NCBI GenBank assembly: GCA_025935275.1
Contig: JAICVP010000128.1
Span: 1-6,070, forward strand
DNA from: Thermoleophilia bacterium
Lineage (GTDB): Bacteria > Actinomycetota > Thermoleophilia > Gaiellales > Gaiellaceae
Length of the DNA: 6,070 nt
Direction of reading: 5' to 3'
Shown in pieces: positions 1-6,070 of this stretch. Positions within the stretch are counted from its first letter, which is position 1. Each line of letters begins with the position of its first letter. A program made the translations under genes and the position numbers. A model generated the notes under the pieces. It was not told the origin of the DNA. It saw only the letters and a program-made list of their open reading frames with translations, and made no database searches.

Positions 1-756
1 ACGACGACCGTCTGCGACCTCCACGCCGTGACGGTGCCGGTATGGCTCCGAGATGTGCGACCCCATGAGCAGCACCTCGATCTCACAGGGGCGGCCGGGA
101 TCGTAGGGTGCAACGGTCTTCAGGTCGGCCAGCGCCTGCTTGGCTCCGTTCTCGATCAGCTCCCGTGCGCGCTGAGGCGCGATGTTCCTCGCGCTTTGTC
201 GCCCCAGGCCCTGCTTGACTGCGACGGTGGTCAGCCCCTCGCCGAGGAGCTCACGGCTTTCGCGGCAGACGGCGTCGTCTCCGGTGACGAGCAGCACCGG
301 GCAATCGAAGGTGCCGCACAGTGCGGCGTTGATCCCGGTTTCGCCCACCGCGGTGCCGTTGAAGCGGAGCTCGTAGATGTCGGAGCCCGAGATCGTGTGG
401 TTGAGGACGCCCTCGCCCACGCCCGCGCGCGCGTGCATCCCGATGAAGAGCGCAGCGTCGCAGCCCTCTTCGAGGAAGCCCGTGTACTCCGTCCATTCGT
501 TCTGCACGACCCATTCGCAGCGCGGATCGAGCGCCTCGGGCAAGAGGGAGTTGAACGTCCAGCCTTTGCCGGCGCCATGGCAGTCCATCACGACAACCTC
601 GGTGGCTCCGCCTGCGAACGCGCCGCGCACGGCGGCATTGATCTCCTCGGTGTAGAGGCGCCGCGCCTCGTCGAAGAGCGACTCGCCGCCGTCACCCTGC
701 TCGGATTTGACGACACCCGAGACGCCTTCGATGTCGCTGATCACGTGGACTCTCAT
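1..756 (-). CDS. M55 family metallopeptidase (DppA-like D-aminopeptidase), C-terminus cut by window edge
   Basis: Reading the minus strand from ATG at 756 gives 252 uninterrupted codons that run off the left edge. The protein opens MRVHVISDIEG, the hallmark start of M55 peptidases. Family knowledge: Bacillus subtilis DppA is a zinc-dependent, self-compartmentalising decameric D-aminopeptidase with metal ligands D8, E10, H60, H104 and E133, plus a catalytic histidine near 115. The equivalents seen here are D8 and E10, H60 in DCHG, H108 in GMHA, H120 in LNHTIS and E139 in GETGIN, so the enzyme looks active. There is no signal peptide, so it is probably cytoplasmic. DppA is about 274 residues, so only a short C-terminal piece should be missing. 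The start is supported by an AAAGGAG Shine-Dalgarno four bases upstream. It is divergent from hutH across 56 bases. Inference: it cleaves N-terminal D-amino acids or short peptides for nutrition. The true substrate is unknown, because M55 members vary. Confidence 0.92.
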   Translation of the reverse strand, partial: MRVHVISDIEGVSGVVKSEQGDGGESLFDEARRLYTEEINAAVRGAFAGGATEVVVMDCHGAGKGWTFNSLLPEALDPRCEWVVQNEWTEYTGFLEEGCDAALFIGMHARAGVGEGVLNHTISGSDIYELRFNGTAVGETGINAALCGTFDCPVLLVTGDDAVCRESRELLGEGLTTVAVKQGLGRQSARNIAPQRARELIENGAKQALADLKTVAPYDPGRPCEIEVLLMGSHISEPYRHRHGVEVADGRR

Positions 757-760
757 CGGG

Positions 761-767
761 CTCCTTT
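761..767 (-). promoter_or_regulatory. Shine-Dalgarno site of the M55 peptidase gene
   Basis: On the minus strand the sequence reads AAAGGAG, followed by CCCG and the ATG at 756. This is a strong match to the anti-SD with a four-base spacer. It fixes the peptidase start and shows that its mRNA has a leader. Most + strand genes in this window lack such a site. Confidence 0.8.
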
Positions 768-770
768 CGC

Positions 771-795
771 CGAGCCGGATTCTCCCTCCGGCGCG
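771..795. repeat. Imperfect inverted repeat in the divergent intergenic region; candidate operator or leader hairpin
   Basis: The left arm CGAGCCGGA (771-779) and right arm TCCGGCGCG (787-795) are reverse complements except for one position (773 against 793), with a seven-base spacer. The inner six base pairs, GCCGGA/TCCGGC, are perfect. The repeat fills nearly half of the 56-bp gap between the M55 gene and hutH and sits just upstream of the candidate hutH -10 element. As DNA it could bind a dimeric regulator acting on both genes. As RNA on the minus strand it could fold just upstream of the peptidase Shine-Dalgarno. It does not resemble the proteobacterial HutC operator. The sequence shows the symmetry; the function is inferred. 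Confidence 0.5.
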
Positions 796-798
796 TTC

Positions 799-804
799 TA
801 GACT
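799..804 (+). promoter_or_regulatory. Possible -10 element for the hut operon
   Basis: TAGACT fits the TANNNT pattern used by actinobacterial housekeeping sigma factors. It ends eight bases before the hutH ATG at 813, so transcription would begin at or very near the start codon and the mRNA would be almost leaderless. That agrees with the absence of a Shine-Dalgarno before hutH. No good -35 hexamer is visible 16-18 bases upstream, where the inverted repeat lies, so an activator or a weak promoter is possible. Confidence 0.4.
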
Positions 805-812
805 TGGCTGCG

Positions 813-2360
813 ATGGCAGTTGCCACCGCCGTGCTCCTGAACGGGGACGATCTCACGATCGACGACGTCTGGTCGATCGCGGTCGGGCGCATCCCCGCGG
901 CGCTCTCCGACGACGGGCGCTCGAAAATGGCCGCGGCTCGCCGGCTCGTCGACCGCGCGGCCTCCGCAGCATCCGGCGAGCACACGTACGGAATTAACAC
1001 CGGGTTCGGCCGTTTCGTCTCCAAGGCGATCCCCCCCGAGCTCTCCGAGGAGCTCCAGCTGCGCCTGCTGCGGAGCCACGCATGCGGAGTGGGGGAGCCC
1101 TATCCGGACGAGGTGGTGCGCGCCGCGATGGTGCTGCGCGCGAACGCGCTTGCCAAGGGCTTCTCGGGCGCACGGGTGGAGACGGTCGAGCTTCTCCTCG
1201 AATGTCTGAACAAGGGTGTCCTGCCGGTCGTGCCGAGCCGGGGCTCCGTCGGCGCCTCGGGCGACCTCGCGCCGCTCGCGCATCTCGCGCTTCCGCTGGT
1301 CGGCGAGGGGTCGGCGAGCTACGAGGGCGAGCTGCTCTCCGGCGCGGACGCGCTCGCACGCGCCGGCCTCGAACCGGTTCGCCTGCAGGCCAAGGAGGGC
1401 CTGTCCCTCGTCAACGGGACGCAGTTCATGGGCGCCGTGGGTGCCCTGGGACTCGTTCGCGCGCGCCGGATCGCGAAGACCGCGGACATCGCCTGCGCCC
1501 TCTCCGTCGAGGCGCTGCAGGGGTCGCGTGTCAGCTTCATCCCGGAGATCCAGGCGCTTCGCCCGCTCGCAGGGCAGGCTGCCGCGGCGGCCAATGTCCT
1601 GCGCCTCCTCGAGGGGTCGGCGATCATCGAGGCGCACCGGTGGTGCGACAAGGTCCAGGACGCGTACTCCCTGCGCTGCGCGCCGCAGGTCCACGGTGCG
1701 AGCCGCGATCTGCTTGCCTACGTCGAGCAGACGGTGGCCGTCGAGGTCAACGCCGCAACCGACAACCCGCTTGTGCTCGTGGAGAAGGGCGAGCTCGTCT
1801 CGAACGGGAACTTCCACGGCCAGCCCGTCGCCCTCGCGCTCGATTCCATGGCGCTCGCCGTCGCGGAGCTCGCCTCCATTTCCGAGCGGCGGGTCGAGCG
1901 CCTGGTCAACCCGTCGCTGTCCGACGGCCTGCCTGCTTTCCTCACGCACGACGGCGGGCTCAACTCGGGGTTCATGATTCCCCAGTACGTGGCCGCGGCC
2001 CTCGTCAGCGAGAACAAGGTGCTCTGTCATCCAGCTTCTGTGGACTCCATCCCGACGAGCGCGGGCCAGGAGGATCACGTCTCGATGGGAAACGCCGCCG
2101 GGCTCAAGTGCTGGTCAGTGCTCGGCAACGTCGAGCGCGCGCTGGCGATCGAGCTTCTCGCCGCGGCGCAGGGCGTCGAGTTCCTCGCGCCTCTCGAGCC
2201 GGGACCCGGATCGCGCGCGGCGCACGACTTCGTACGATCGCTCTCGCCGACCGTGATGGAGGACCGGACGCTCGCGCCGGACATCGAGCTGGTGGCCACG
2301 GCGATTCGCTCCGGCGACCTGGTGGCCGCAGTCGAGGCCGAGGTGGGTGAGCTCGCGTGA
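813..2360 (+). CDS. hutH: Histidine ammonia-lyase (histidase)
   Basis: A 515-residue protein of usual family length (about 510) that catalyses non-oxidative deamination of L-histidine to trans-urocanate in the cytoplasm, the first step of histidine degradation. The Ala-Ser-Gly triad that cyclises to the MIO electrophile is A148-S149-G150, in GSVGASGDLAPL. Other residues match those of Pseudomonas putida histidase: Y59 (in YGINTGFG), H89 (in SHACG), N201 (in VNGTQ), Y285 and R288 (in YSLRC), and E420 (in QEDHVSMG). The last favours histidase over tyrosine or phenylalanine lyases, which usually have Q-D or Q-N there. The ATG at 813 is preferred. An in-frame TTG at 804 would add three residues, and neither has a Shine-Dalgarno. 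The stop overlaps the hutU start by four bases (GTGA), indicating translational coupling. Nothing is truncated or missing. Confidence 0.97.
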   Translation: MAVATAVLLNGDDLTIDDVWSIAVGRIPAALSDDGRSKMAAARRLVDRAASAASGEHTYGINTGFGRFVSKAIPPELSEELQLRLLRSHACGVGEPYPDEVVRAAMVLRANALAKGFSGARVETVELLLECLNKGVLPVVPSRGSVGASGDLAPLAHLALPLVGEGSASYEGELLSGADALARAGLEPVRLQAKEGLSLVNGTQFMGAVGALGLVRARRIAKTADIACALSVEALQGSRVSFIPEIQALRPLAGQAAAAANVLRLLEGSAIIEAHRWCDKVQDAYSLRCAPQVHGASRDLLAYVEQTVAVEVNAATDNPLVLVEKGELVSNGNFHGQPVALALDSMALAVAELASISERRVERLVNPSLSDGLPAFLTHDGGLNSGFMIPQYVAAALVSENKVLCHPASVDSIPTSAGQEDHVSMGNAAGLKCWSVLGNVERALAIELLAAAQGVEFLAPLEPGPGSRAAHDFVRSLSPTVMEDRTLAPDIELVATAIRSGDLVAAVEAEVGELA

Positions 2361-4051
2361 GCGTTCGCGAGGTCGACGCCGTCGTCGAAGAGCTCTGCGG
2401 CGACCTGGGCGCGATTCGCGCGCCGCGCGGGCAGACGCTGAACGCCCGGTCGTGGCAGACGGAGGCGCCGCTCCGGATGCTGCTCAACAACCTCGACCGG
2501 GAGGTCGCCGAGAAGCCCGAGGAGCTCATCGTCTACGGCGGCTCGGGGAAGGCGGCCCGAAATCACGACGCCCTCAAGGCGCTCGTCCGCTCCCTTCTGG
2601 CTCTTGGTGAAGACGAGACACTCCTGGTGCAGAGCGGTAAGCCCGTCGGCGTGTTTCGCACCCATCCGGGCGCGCCGCGCGTCCTCATCGCGAACTCGCT
2701 GCTGGTGCCGCGCTGGGCGACCTGGGAGGAGTTCCGCCGGCTGGAGGCGCTCGGCCTGACGATGTTCGGGCAGATGACCGCGGGGAGCTGGATCTACATC
2801 GGTACCCAGGGAATTCTCCAGGGCACGTACCAGACGTTCGCCGCGGCGGGCGAGAAGCACTTCGGCTCGCCGGATCTGAGCGGCAAGACAATCCTCACCG
2901 CCGGCCTGGGCGGGATGGGAGGCGCGCAGCCTCTCGCTGCGACGATGACGGGCGCGACGATTCTCTGCGTCGAGGTCGATCCGCACCGGATCCAACGCCG
3001 GCTCGAGACCCGCTACCTGGATGAGGCGGCCGACTCACTGGACGACGCGCTGGCACGGGTTCGCGCGGCAGCAGGCGAGGGGCGCGCCCTGTCGGTCGGG
3101 CTGCTCGGGAACGCCGCCGAGATCGTCCCCGAGCTCGCCGCCCGCGGCGAGCACTTCGATTTCGTCACCGACCAGACTGCCGCGCACGATCCTCTGAACG
3201 GCTACGTCCCGGCCGGCTTGTCGGTGGAGGAAGCCGACCGCCTGCGGAAGGACGACCCCGACGAGTACCTCCGCCAGGCCTCCGAGTCGATCGCGCGCCA
3301 CGTGGAAGGCATGCTCGAGTACGTCCGGTCCGGGAGCTATGTTTTCGATTATGGCAACAACCTCAGAGGGGAGGCGGAACAGGCCGGCGTAACGGAGGCT
3401 TTCTCATACCCGGGCTTTGTCCCGGCCTATATCCGGCCGCTCTTCTGCCGCGGCATCGGCCCCTTCCGCTGGGCGGTCCTGTCGGGCGATCCGGAGGACA
3501 TCGCAGCGATCGACGGGACGCTGCGAAGTCTCTTCCCGGACGACCGCCTCCTGCAGCGCTGGCTCGATCTTGCTCCCGAGCGCGTCGAGTTCCAGGGGCT
3601 ACCCGCGAGGATCTGCTGGCTCGGCTTCGGCGACCGCGCGAAGGCGGGCCTGGCGATAAACGACCTCGTTCGGAGCGGACAGGTATCGGCGCCCGTGGTC
3701 ATCGGCCGCGACCATCTCGACTCGGGCTCGGTCGCGTCGCCCTACCGGGAGACCGAGGCGATGGCCGACGGCTCCGACGCGATCGCGGACTGGCCGATCC
3801 TGAACGCCTTGCTGAACACGGCCGCCGGCGCCACTTGGGTCAGCGTCCATCACGGCGGGGGTGTCGGGATCGGCAACGCCATCCACGCCGGCATGGTCGT
3901 GGTCGCCGACGGCACGGACGAAGCTGCGGAGCGCCTCGAGCGGGTCCTGACGACGGATCCGGGCACCGGCGTGCTGCGCCATCTCGACGCCGGCTACGAC
4001 GAGGCGAAGGAGGCCGCGCGGGAGCAGGGCCTCGAAGTGCCCGGCTCCTAG
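2357..4051 (+). CDS. hutU: Urocanate hydratase (urocanase)
   Basis: A 564-residue protein (P. putida enzyme about 557) that converts urocanate to 4-imidazolone-5-propionate using tightly bound NAD+ as an electrophile. The N-terminal domain starts with IRAPRG at 20-25 and is followed by SWIYIGTQG at 144-152. The NAD+-binding Rossmann segment is TAGLGGMGG at 181-189. The C-terminal part holds YIRPLFCRG around 358-366, then the active-site cysteine region with C420 in RICWLG (equivalent to P. putida C410), GRDHLDSG from 450, and HHGGGVG at 498-504. All family blocks are present and in order. Translation starts at GTG 2357 inside the hutH stop overlap. The purine-rich GAGGTGGGTGA just upstream, within hutH, may serve as a weak ribosome binding site. 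The gene is the middle member of the hut cassette. Confidence 0.98.
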   Translation: MSVREVDAVVEELCGDLGAIRAPRGQTLNARSWQTEAPLRMLLNNLDREVAEKPEELIVYGGSGKAARNHDALKALVRSLLALGEDETLLVQSGKPVGVFRTHPGAPRVLIANSLLVPRWATWEEFRRLEALGLTMFGQMTAGSWIYIGTQGILQGTYQTFAAAGEKHFGSPDLSGKTILTAGLGGMGGAQPLAATMTGATILCVEVDPHRIQRRLETRYLDEAADSLDDALARVRAAAGEGRALSVGLLGNAAEIVPELAARGEHFDFVTDQTAAHDPLNGYVPAGLSVEEADRLRKDDPDEYLRQASESIARHVEGMLEYVRSGSYVFDYGNNLRGEAEQAGVTEAFSYPGFVPAYIRPLFCRGIGPFRWAVLSGDPEDIAAIDGTLRSLFPDDRLLQRWLDLAPERVEFQGLPARICWLGFGDRAKAGLAINDLVRSGQVSAPVVIGRDHLDSGSVASPYRETEAMADGSDAIADWPILNALLNTAAGATWVSVHHGGGVGIGNAIHAGMVVVADGTDEAAERLERVLTTDPGTGVLRHLDAGYDEAKEAAREQGLEVPGS

Positions 4052-4058
4052 CCGCCGC

Positions 4059-5273
4059 GTGGCCAAGCTGCTCGTCCGCGACCTCGCGCAGGCCGTCTCC
4101 CCGGCGGGGACGCAAGCAGCGCTGCGCGGGCGGGAGGCGATGCGGTCGCTGGACGTCGTCGAGGATGCGTACGTCCTGTGCGACGACGGGCGGATCGCCG
4201 CCGTGGGACGGATGAGCGATCTCGGTCGAGTCGAAGGCGAGGTCGAGGAGCTCGACGGAAGCGGCTGCGCCGCAATCCCCGGGCTCGTCGACTGCCACAC
4301 GCATGCGGTGTTCGCGGGCTCCAGGGTGGGGGAGTTCGAGCTTCGGTCCGGCGGTGCAACCTATGAGGAGCTGCACGCGGCCGGCGGAGGGATTCTCTCG
4401 ACGGTCTCGGCCACGCGTGCAGCCGGCGAGCAGGGCCTGGCCGAGGCGCTCGCGCTGCACCGCTCCTGGATGCTCGCCTCGGGGACGACCACCTTCGAGG
4501 CGAAATCCGGTTACGGGCTCGACCGGGAGACGGAGCTGGCGATGCTGCGCGTGGTCCGGGACGCCGGCGGCTCACCGACCTGGCTCGGCGCGCACGCCGT
4601 CCCGCCGGAGTTCGACGACGCCGACGCCTACCTCGACTTCGCGCTCGCCGAAGTTCTCCCCGAGGCCGCGAAGCTCGCCGAGGCTGCCGACGTCTTCCTC
4701 GAGCGGGGCGCGTTCGACGCCGTCCAGGCCCGCCGCTACCTGGAGGCCTGCCGGGCTGCGGGCCTGCGCCTCCGCCTGCATGCGGACCAGTTCACCGAGG
4801 GCGGCGGTATCCCCCTCGCCGCCGAGCTCGGCGCCGTGAGCGTCGACCACCTCGAGGCCACCGGCCCGGACGGAGTGAAAACCCTCGCCGCGAGCGACGT
4901 GGCGGCCGTGCTGCTTCCGGTCGCGGCGCTCTTTCTCGGCCGCCCGATGCCGCCGGCTCGCGCGTTGGTCGACGAGGGCGCGATCGTCGCGCTCGCGACC
5001 GATTTCAACCCGGGGAGCGCGTTCTGCGAGAGCCTTCCGCTCGTGGCCGGCCTGGCCTGCACCCAGATGCAGATGGCGCCTGCCGAAGTCCTCGCCGCGT
5101 GCACGGTGAACGCCGCGCACGTCCTCGGCCGGGCGGACCGGGCCGGGCGGCTCGCGCCAGGCTACGACGCCGACATCGTCCTGCTCGACGCCTCCGACTG
5201 GCGCTATCTCCCGTACCACCTCGGCGGGAACCACATCGCCCAGGTCATCCAGGGCGGGAAGCCCACGGCATAA
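4059..5273 (+). CDS. hutI: Imidazolonepropionase
   Basis: A 404-residue amidohydrolase-superfamily enzyme that hydrolyses 4-imidazolone-5-propionate to N-formimidoyl-L-glutamate, the third step of histidine degradation. The metal ligands are H80 and H82 in DCHTHAVFAG, H241 in HADQF and D315 in TDFNPGS. The first two fall at the same positions as in Bacillus subtilis HutI (H80, H82). R89 and Y102, which bind substrate in that enzyme, are also present (GSRVGEF and GATYEEL). H264 in VDHLEA is a further conserved active-site histidine. The N-terminal beta-sandwich strand LLVRDLAQAV supports the GTG start at 4059; an ATG at 4140 would delete it. There are seven bases between the hutU stop and this start, and no Shine-Dalgarno, so reinitiation or coupling is likely. 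The product must be handled by HutG, HutF or a formiminotransferase encoded outside the window. Confidence 0.97.
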   Translation: MAKLLVRDLAQAVSPAGTQAALRGREAMRSLDVVEDAYVLCDDGRIAAVGRMSDLGRVEGEVEELDGSGCAAIPGLVDCHTHAVFAGSRVGEFELRSGGATYEELHAAGGGILSTVSATRAAGEQGLAEALALHRSWMLASGTTTFEAKSGYGLDRETELAMLRVVRDAGGSPTWLGAHAVPPEFDDADAYLDFALAEVLPEAAKLAEAADVFLERGAFDAVQARRYLEACRAAGLRLRLHADQFTEGGGIPLAAELGAVSVDHLEATGPDGVKTLAASDVAAVLLPVAALFLGRPMPPARALVDEGAIVALATDFNPGSAFCESLPLVAGLACTQMQMAPAEVLAACTVNAAHVLGRADRAGRLAPGYDADIVLLDASDWRYLPYHLGGNHIAQVIQGGKPTA

Positions 5274-5274
5274 T
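5269..5274 (+). promoter_or_regulatory. Possible -10 element giving a leaderless transcript
   Basis: CATAAT matches five of six bases of TATAAT and overlaps the hutI stop codon (TAA 5271-5273). It ends exactly six bases before the ATG at 5281, the spacing expected if transcription starts on that A. The next gene has no Shine-Dalgarno, which fits leaderless expression. No convincing -35 hexamer is seen 16-18 bases upstream. In a sequence this GC-rich, an AT-rich hexamer at this position is notable but not proof. Confidence 0.4.
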
Positions 5275-5280
5275 CGGCCC

Positions 5281-5661
5281 ATGCCCAGCCGTAAGCAGCG
5301 CCGCCGCCGCGAGAAGCTCCAGCGCCACGAGTACGAGTACGTCATCGAAACCGAGGACGGCGAGGAGATTCCCGTCGAAAGGCCGGTTCCGGCGCCGAAG
5401 GACGGAAAGAGCGCCGCCAGAGCCGCCCCCAGCAGGGGCGGACGAGAGGTCCCCAAGCCCTCGATGGGCCGGGTCTTCAAGCGGACGGCGATCTTCGCCC
5501 CGTTGATCCTGCTGGTCGTGTTCTGGACCGGGGGCGACTCGCCGATCTCGTCCAAGATCTTCACGGGCGTGACGCTCGTCGCGTTCTTCATCCCGTTCAG
5601 CTACCTCGTCGACTCGATCATGTACCGCATGTACTCGAGGCGGCAACAGAGCTCCGGGTAG
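5281..5661 (+). CDS. Small two-helix membrane protein of unknown function
   Basis: A 126-residue protein I cannot assign to a characterised family. It has three parts. The N-terminus is very basic (MPSRKQRRRREK, residues 1-12), followed by an acidic and aromatic patch (HEYEYVIETEDGEE, 16-29). A Pro/Ala/Arg/Gly-rich, probably disordered linker runs to about residue 62. Two hydrophobic segments follow, at about 69-84 (AIFAPLILLVVFW) and 93-110 (IFTGVTLVAFFIPFSYLV), with a short GGDSP turn between them and a basic tail (YRMYSRRQQ). The positive flanks suggest both ends are cytoplasmic, forming a helical hairpin. I recall proteins with a similar basic opening in Thermoleophilia genomes, but cannot verify this. 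High-GC codon use like its neighbours and the tight spacing on both sides (seven bases after hutI, zero before the methyltransferase) support it as real. It is unlikely to act in histidine degradation. Confidence 0.78.
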   Translation: MPSRKQRRRREKLQRHEYEYVIETEDGEEIPVERPVPAPKDGKSAARAAPSRGGREVPKPSMGRVFKRTAIFAPLILLVVFWTGGDSPISSKIFTGVTLVAFFIPFSYLVDSIMYRMYSRRQQSSG

Positions 5662-6070
5662 TTGGACAGCGACGACTTCACCGCGATCGCCCACGATGGC
5701 CTCGCGTTCATGAATCCCCTCGCCGAGGAGGACGTCGACGAGATGATCGAGGCCCTCGAGCTCGAGCCCGGGGCGCACGTCCTCGACCTCGGGTGCGGCA
5801 AGGCCGAAATCCTCCTGCGGATCGTCGAGCGCTATCCGGACGTGCGCGCCACCGGCCTCGACAACTCGCCCGCCGTGCTCGCGGAGGCCCGGCGCCAGGC
5901 CGAGGCCCGAGTCCCCGAGTCGAAGGTCGTGCTGCTCGAACAGGACGTCCGCGACTACGCGCCCGAGCCGGGCTCCTTCGATCTCGTCATCAGCACCGGC
6001 GGGGTCTCGTTCAGAGGCGGAGTCGGCGGGACGCTCGCCGTGCTCTCGGGCTATGTGGCCCCCGGCGGCA
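5662..6070 (+). CDS. Class I SAM-dependent methyltransferase, N-terminal part only
   Basis: The 136 codons in the window run off the right edge. The fold is a Rossmann-like methyltransferase. Motif I is VLDLGCGKA at 40-48, where the glycine loop binds S-adenosylmethionine. The acidic residue at the end of strand 2 is D67 in GLDNS, which binds the ribose. QDVRDY at 94-99 would contact the adenine, and FDLVISTGG at 106-114 is the motif after strand 4. The lead-in FTAIAHDGLAFMNPL resembles small-molecule methyltransferases of the UbiE/Methyltransf_25 kind, but the substrate cannot be told. The TTG at 5662 directly follows the upstream TAG. It is chosen because the reading includes the conserved-looking FxAIAHxGLAFxNPL lead. 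The ATG at 5710 is an alternative that would remove 16 residues. No Shine-Dalgarno is evident, so translation probably depends on termination-reinitiation from the membrane-protein gene. Confidence 0.88.
   Translation, partial: MDSDDFTAIAHDGLAFMNPLAEEDVDEMIEALELEPGAHVLDLGCGKAEILLRIVERYPDVRATGLDNSPAVLAEARRQAEARVPESKVVLLEQDVRDYAPEPGSFDLVISTGGVSFRGGVGGTLAVLSGYVAPGG

Noticed and set aside
28..801. Long + strand open frame antisense to the M55 gene
   Set aside because: It is a shadow of the minus-strand peptidase. Its translation has no recognisable family motif, while the opposite strand encodes all M55 active-site residues and has a good Shine-Dalgarno.
814..825. TGGCA-GT-TGCCA inverted repeat over the hutH start codon
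   Set aside because: The five-base arms lie within codons for Met-Ala-Val-Ala-Thr. This could be an operator or a start-codon hairpin, but symmetry this short is expected by chance and nothing else supports it.
798..2078. 426-codon minus-strand open frame across hutH
   Set aside because: High-GC genes commonly leave an open antisense frame. The translation is rich in Arg/Glu/Asp without any motif, and hutH is unambiguous on the + strand.
2075..2995. Minus-strand open frame across the hutH/hutU junction
   Set aside because: It is antisense to two well-conserved enzymes, has biased composition and shows no family signature.
4098..4110. Short palindrome TCCCCGGCGGGGA near the hutI start
   Set aside because: It lies inside coding sequence for Ser-Pro-Ala-Gly and is too short and GC-rich to exclude chance. 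There is no matching copy in the promoter regions.
5423..5441. Perfect seven-base-pair GC hairpin (CCGCCCC, five-base loop, GGGGCGG)
   Set aside because: As a terminator it lacks a T-tract and lies within the linker-coding part of the small membrane-protein gene. It most likely reflects Pro/Arg/Gly codons in GC-rich DNA.
4572..5591. Minus-strand open frame across hutI and the small membrane protein
   Set aside because: It is a shadow of + strand genes. The composition is that of antisense high-GC codons, and there is no start signal or domain.
1..6070. Search for tRNA/rRNA genes, CRISPR arrays, insertion sequences, integrase sites and phage genes
   Set aside because: By eye there are no repeat-spacer arrays, transposase-like proteins, terminal repeats or RNA-gene signatures. 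The whole window is accounted for by six protein genes and short gaps.

Overview
The window is a gene-dense stretch of high-GC bacterial chromosome. It carries a complete three-gene histidine-degradation cassette (hutH-hutU-hutI) on the + strand. A divergent M55-family metallopeptidase gene runs off the left edge, and a small membrane-protein gene plus the start of a SAM-dependent methyltransferase gene lie on the right. The high GC content, the frequent GTG/TTG starts, the near absence of Shine-Dalgarno sequences on the + strand, and the basic opening of the small membrane protein suggest an actinobacterium. Class Thermoleophilia (Gaiellales/Solirubrobacterales) is my best guess, made by recall and not by a search.

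Layout. 756..1 (-): DppA-like M55 D-aminopeptidase with all recognisable metal and catalytic residues; the C-terminus is outside the window. 757..812: a 56-bp divergent intergenic region holding a clear SD for the peptidase, an imperfect 25-bp inverted repeat and a TCTAGA-centred pair of possible -10 elements. 813..2360 (+): HutH, histidine ammonia-lyase. 2357..4051 (+): HutU, urocanase, overlapping hutH by four bases. 4059..5273 (+): HutI, imidazolonepropionase, seven bases after hutU. 5281..5661 (+): 126-residue two-helix membrane protein of unknown function, with a possible leaderless promoter overlapping the hutI stop codon. 5662..6070 (+): N-terminal 136 residues of a class I methyltransferase, whose TTG start directly abuts the preceding stop.

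How they work together. HutH deaminates L-histidine to urocanate, HutU hydrates it to 4-imidazolone-5-propionate, and HutI opens the ring to N-formimidoyl-L-glutamate. The tight packing indicates one translationally coupled operon. The enzyme for the next step (HutG, HutF or a formiminotransferase) and a hut regulator are not in this window. The peptidase could feed amino acids from peptides into catabolism, which would explain a shared control region, but that is inference. No RNA genes, mobile elements, CRISPR arrays or convincing terminators were seen, and no stretch over 300 bases lacks a gene. I found no convincing undescribed multi-gene system. The most useful leads are the divergent control region and the small membrane protein with its coupled methyltransferase.
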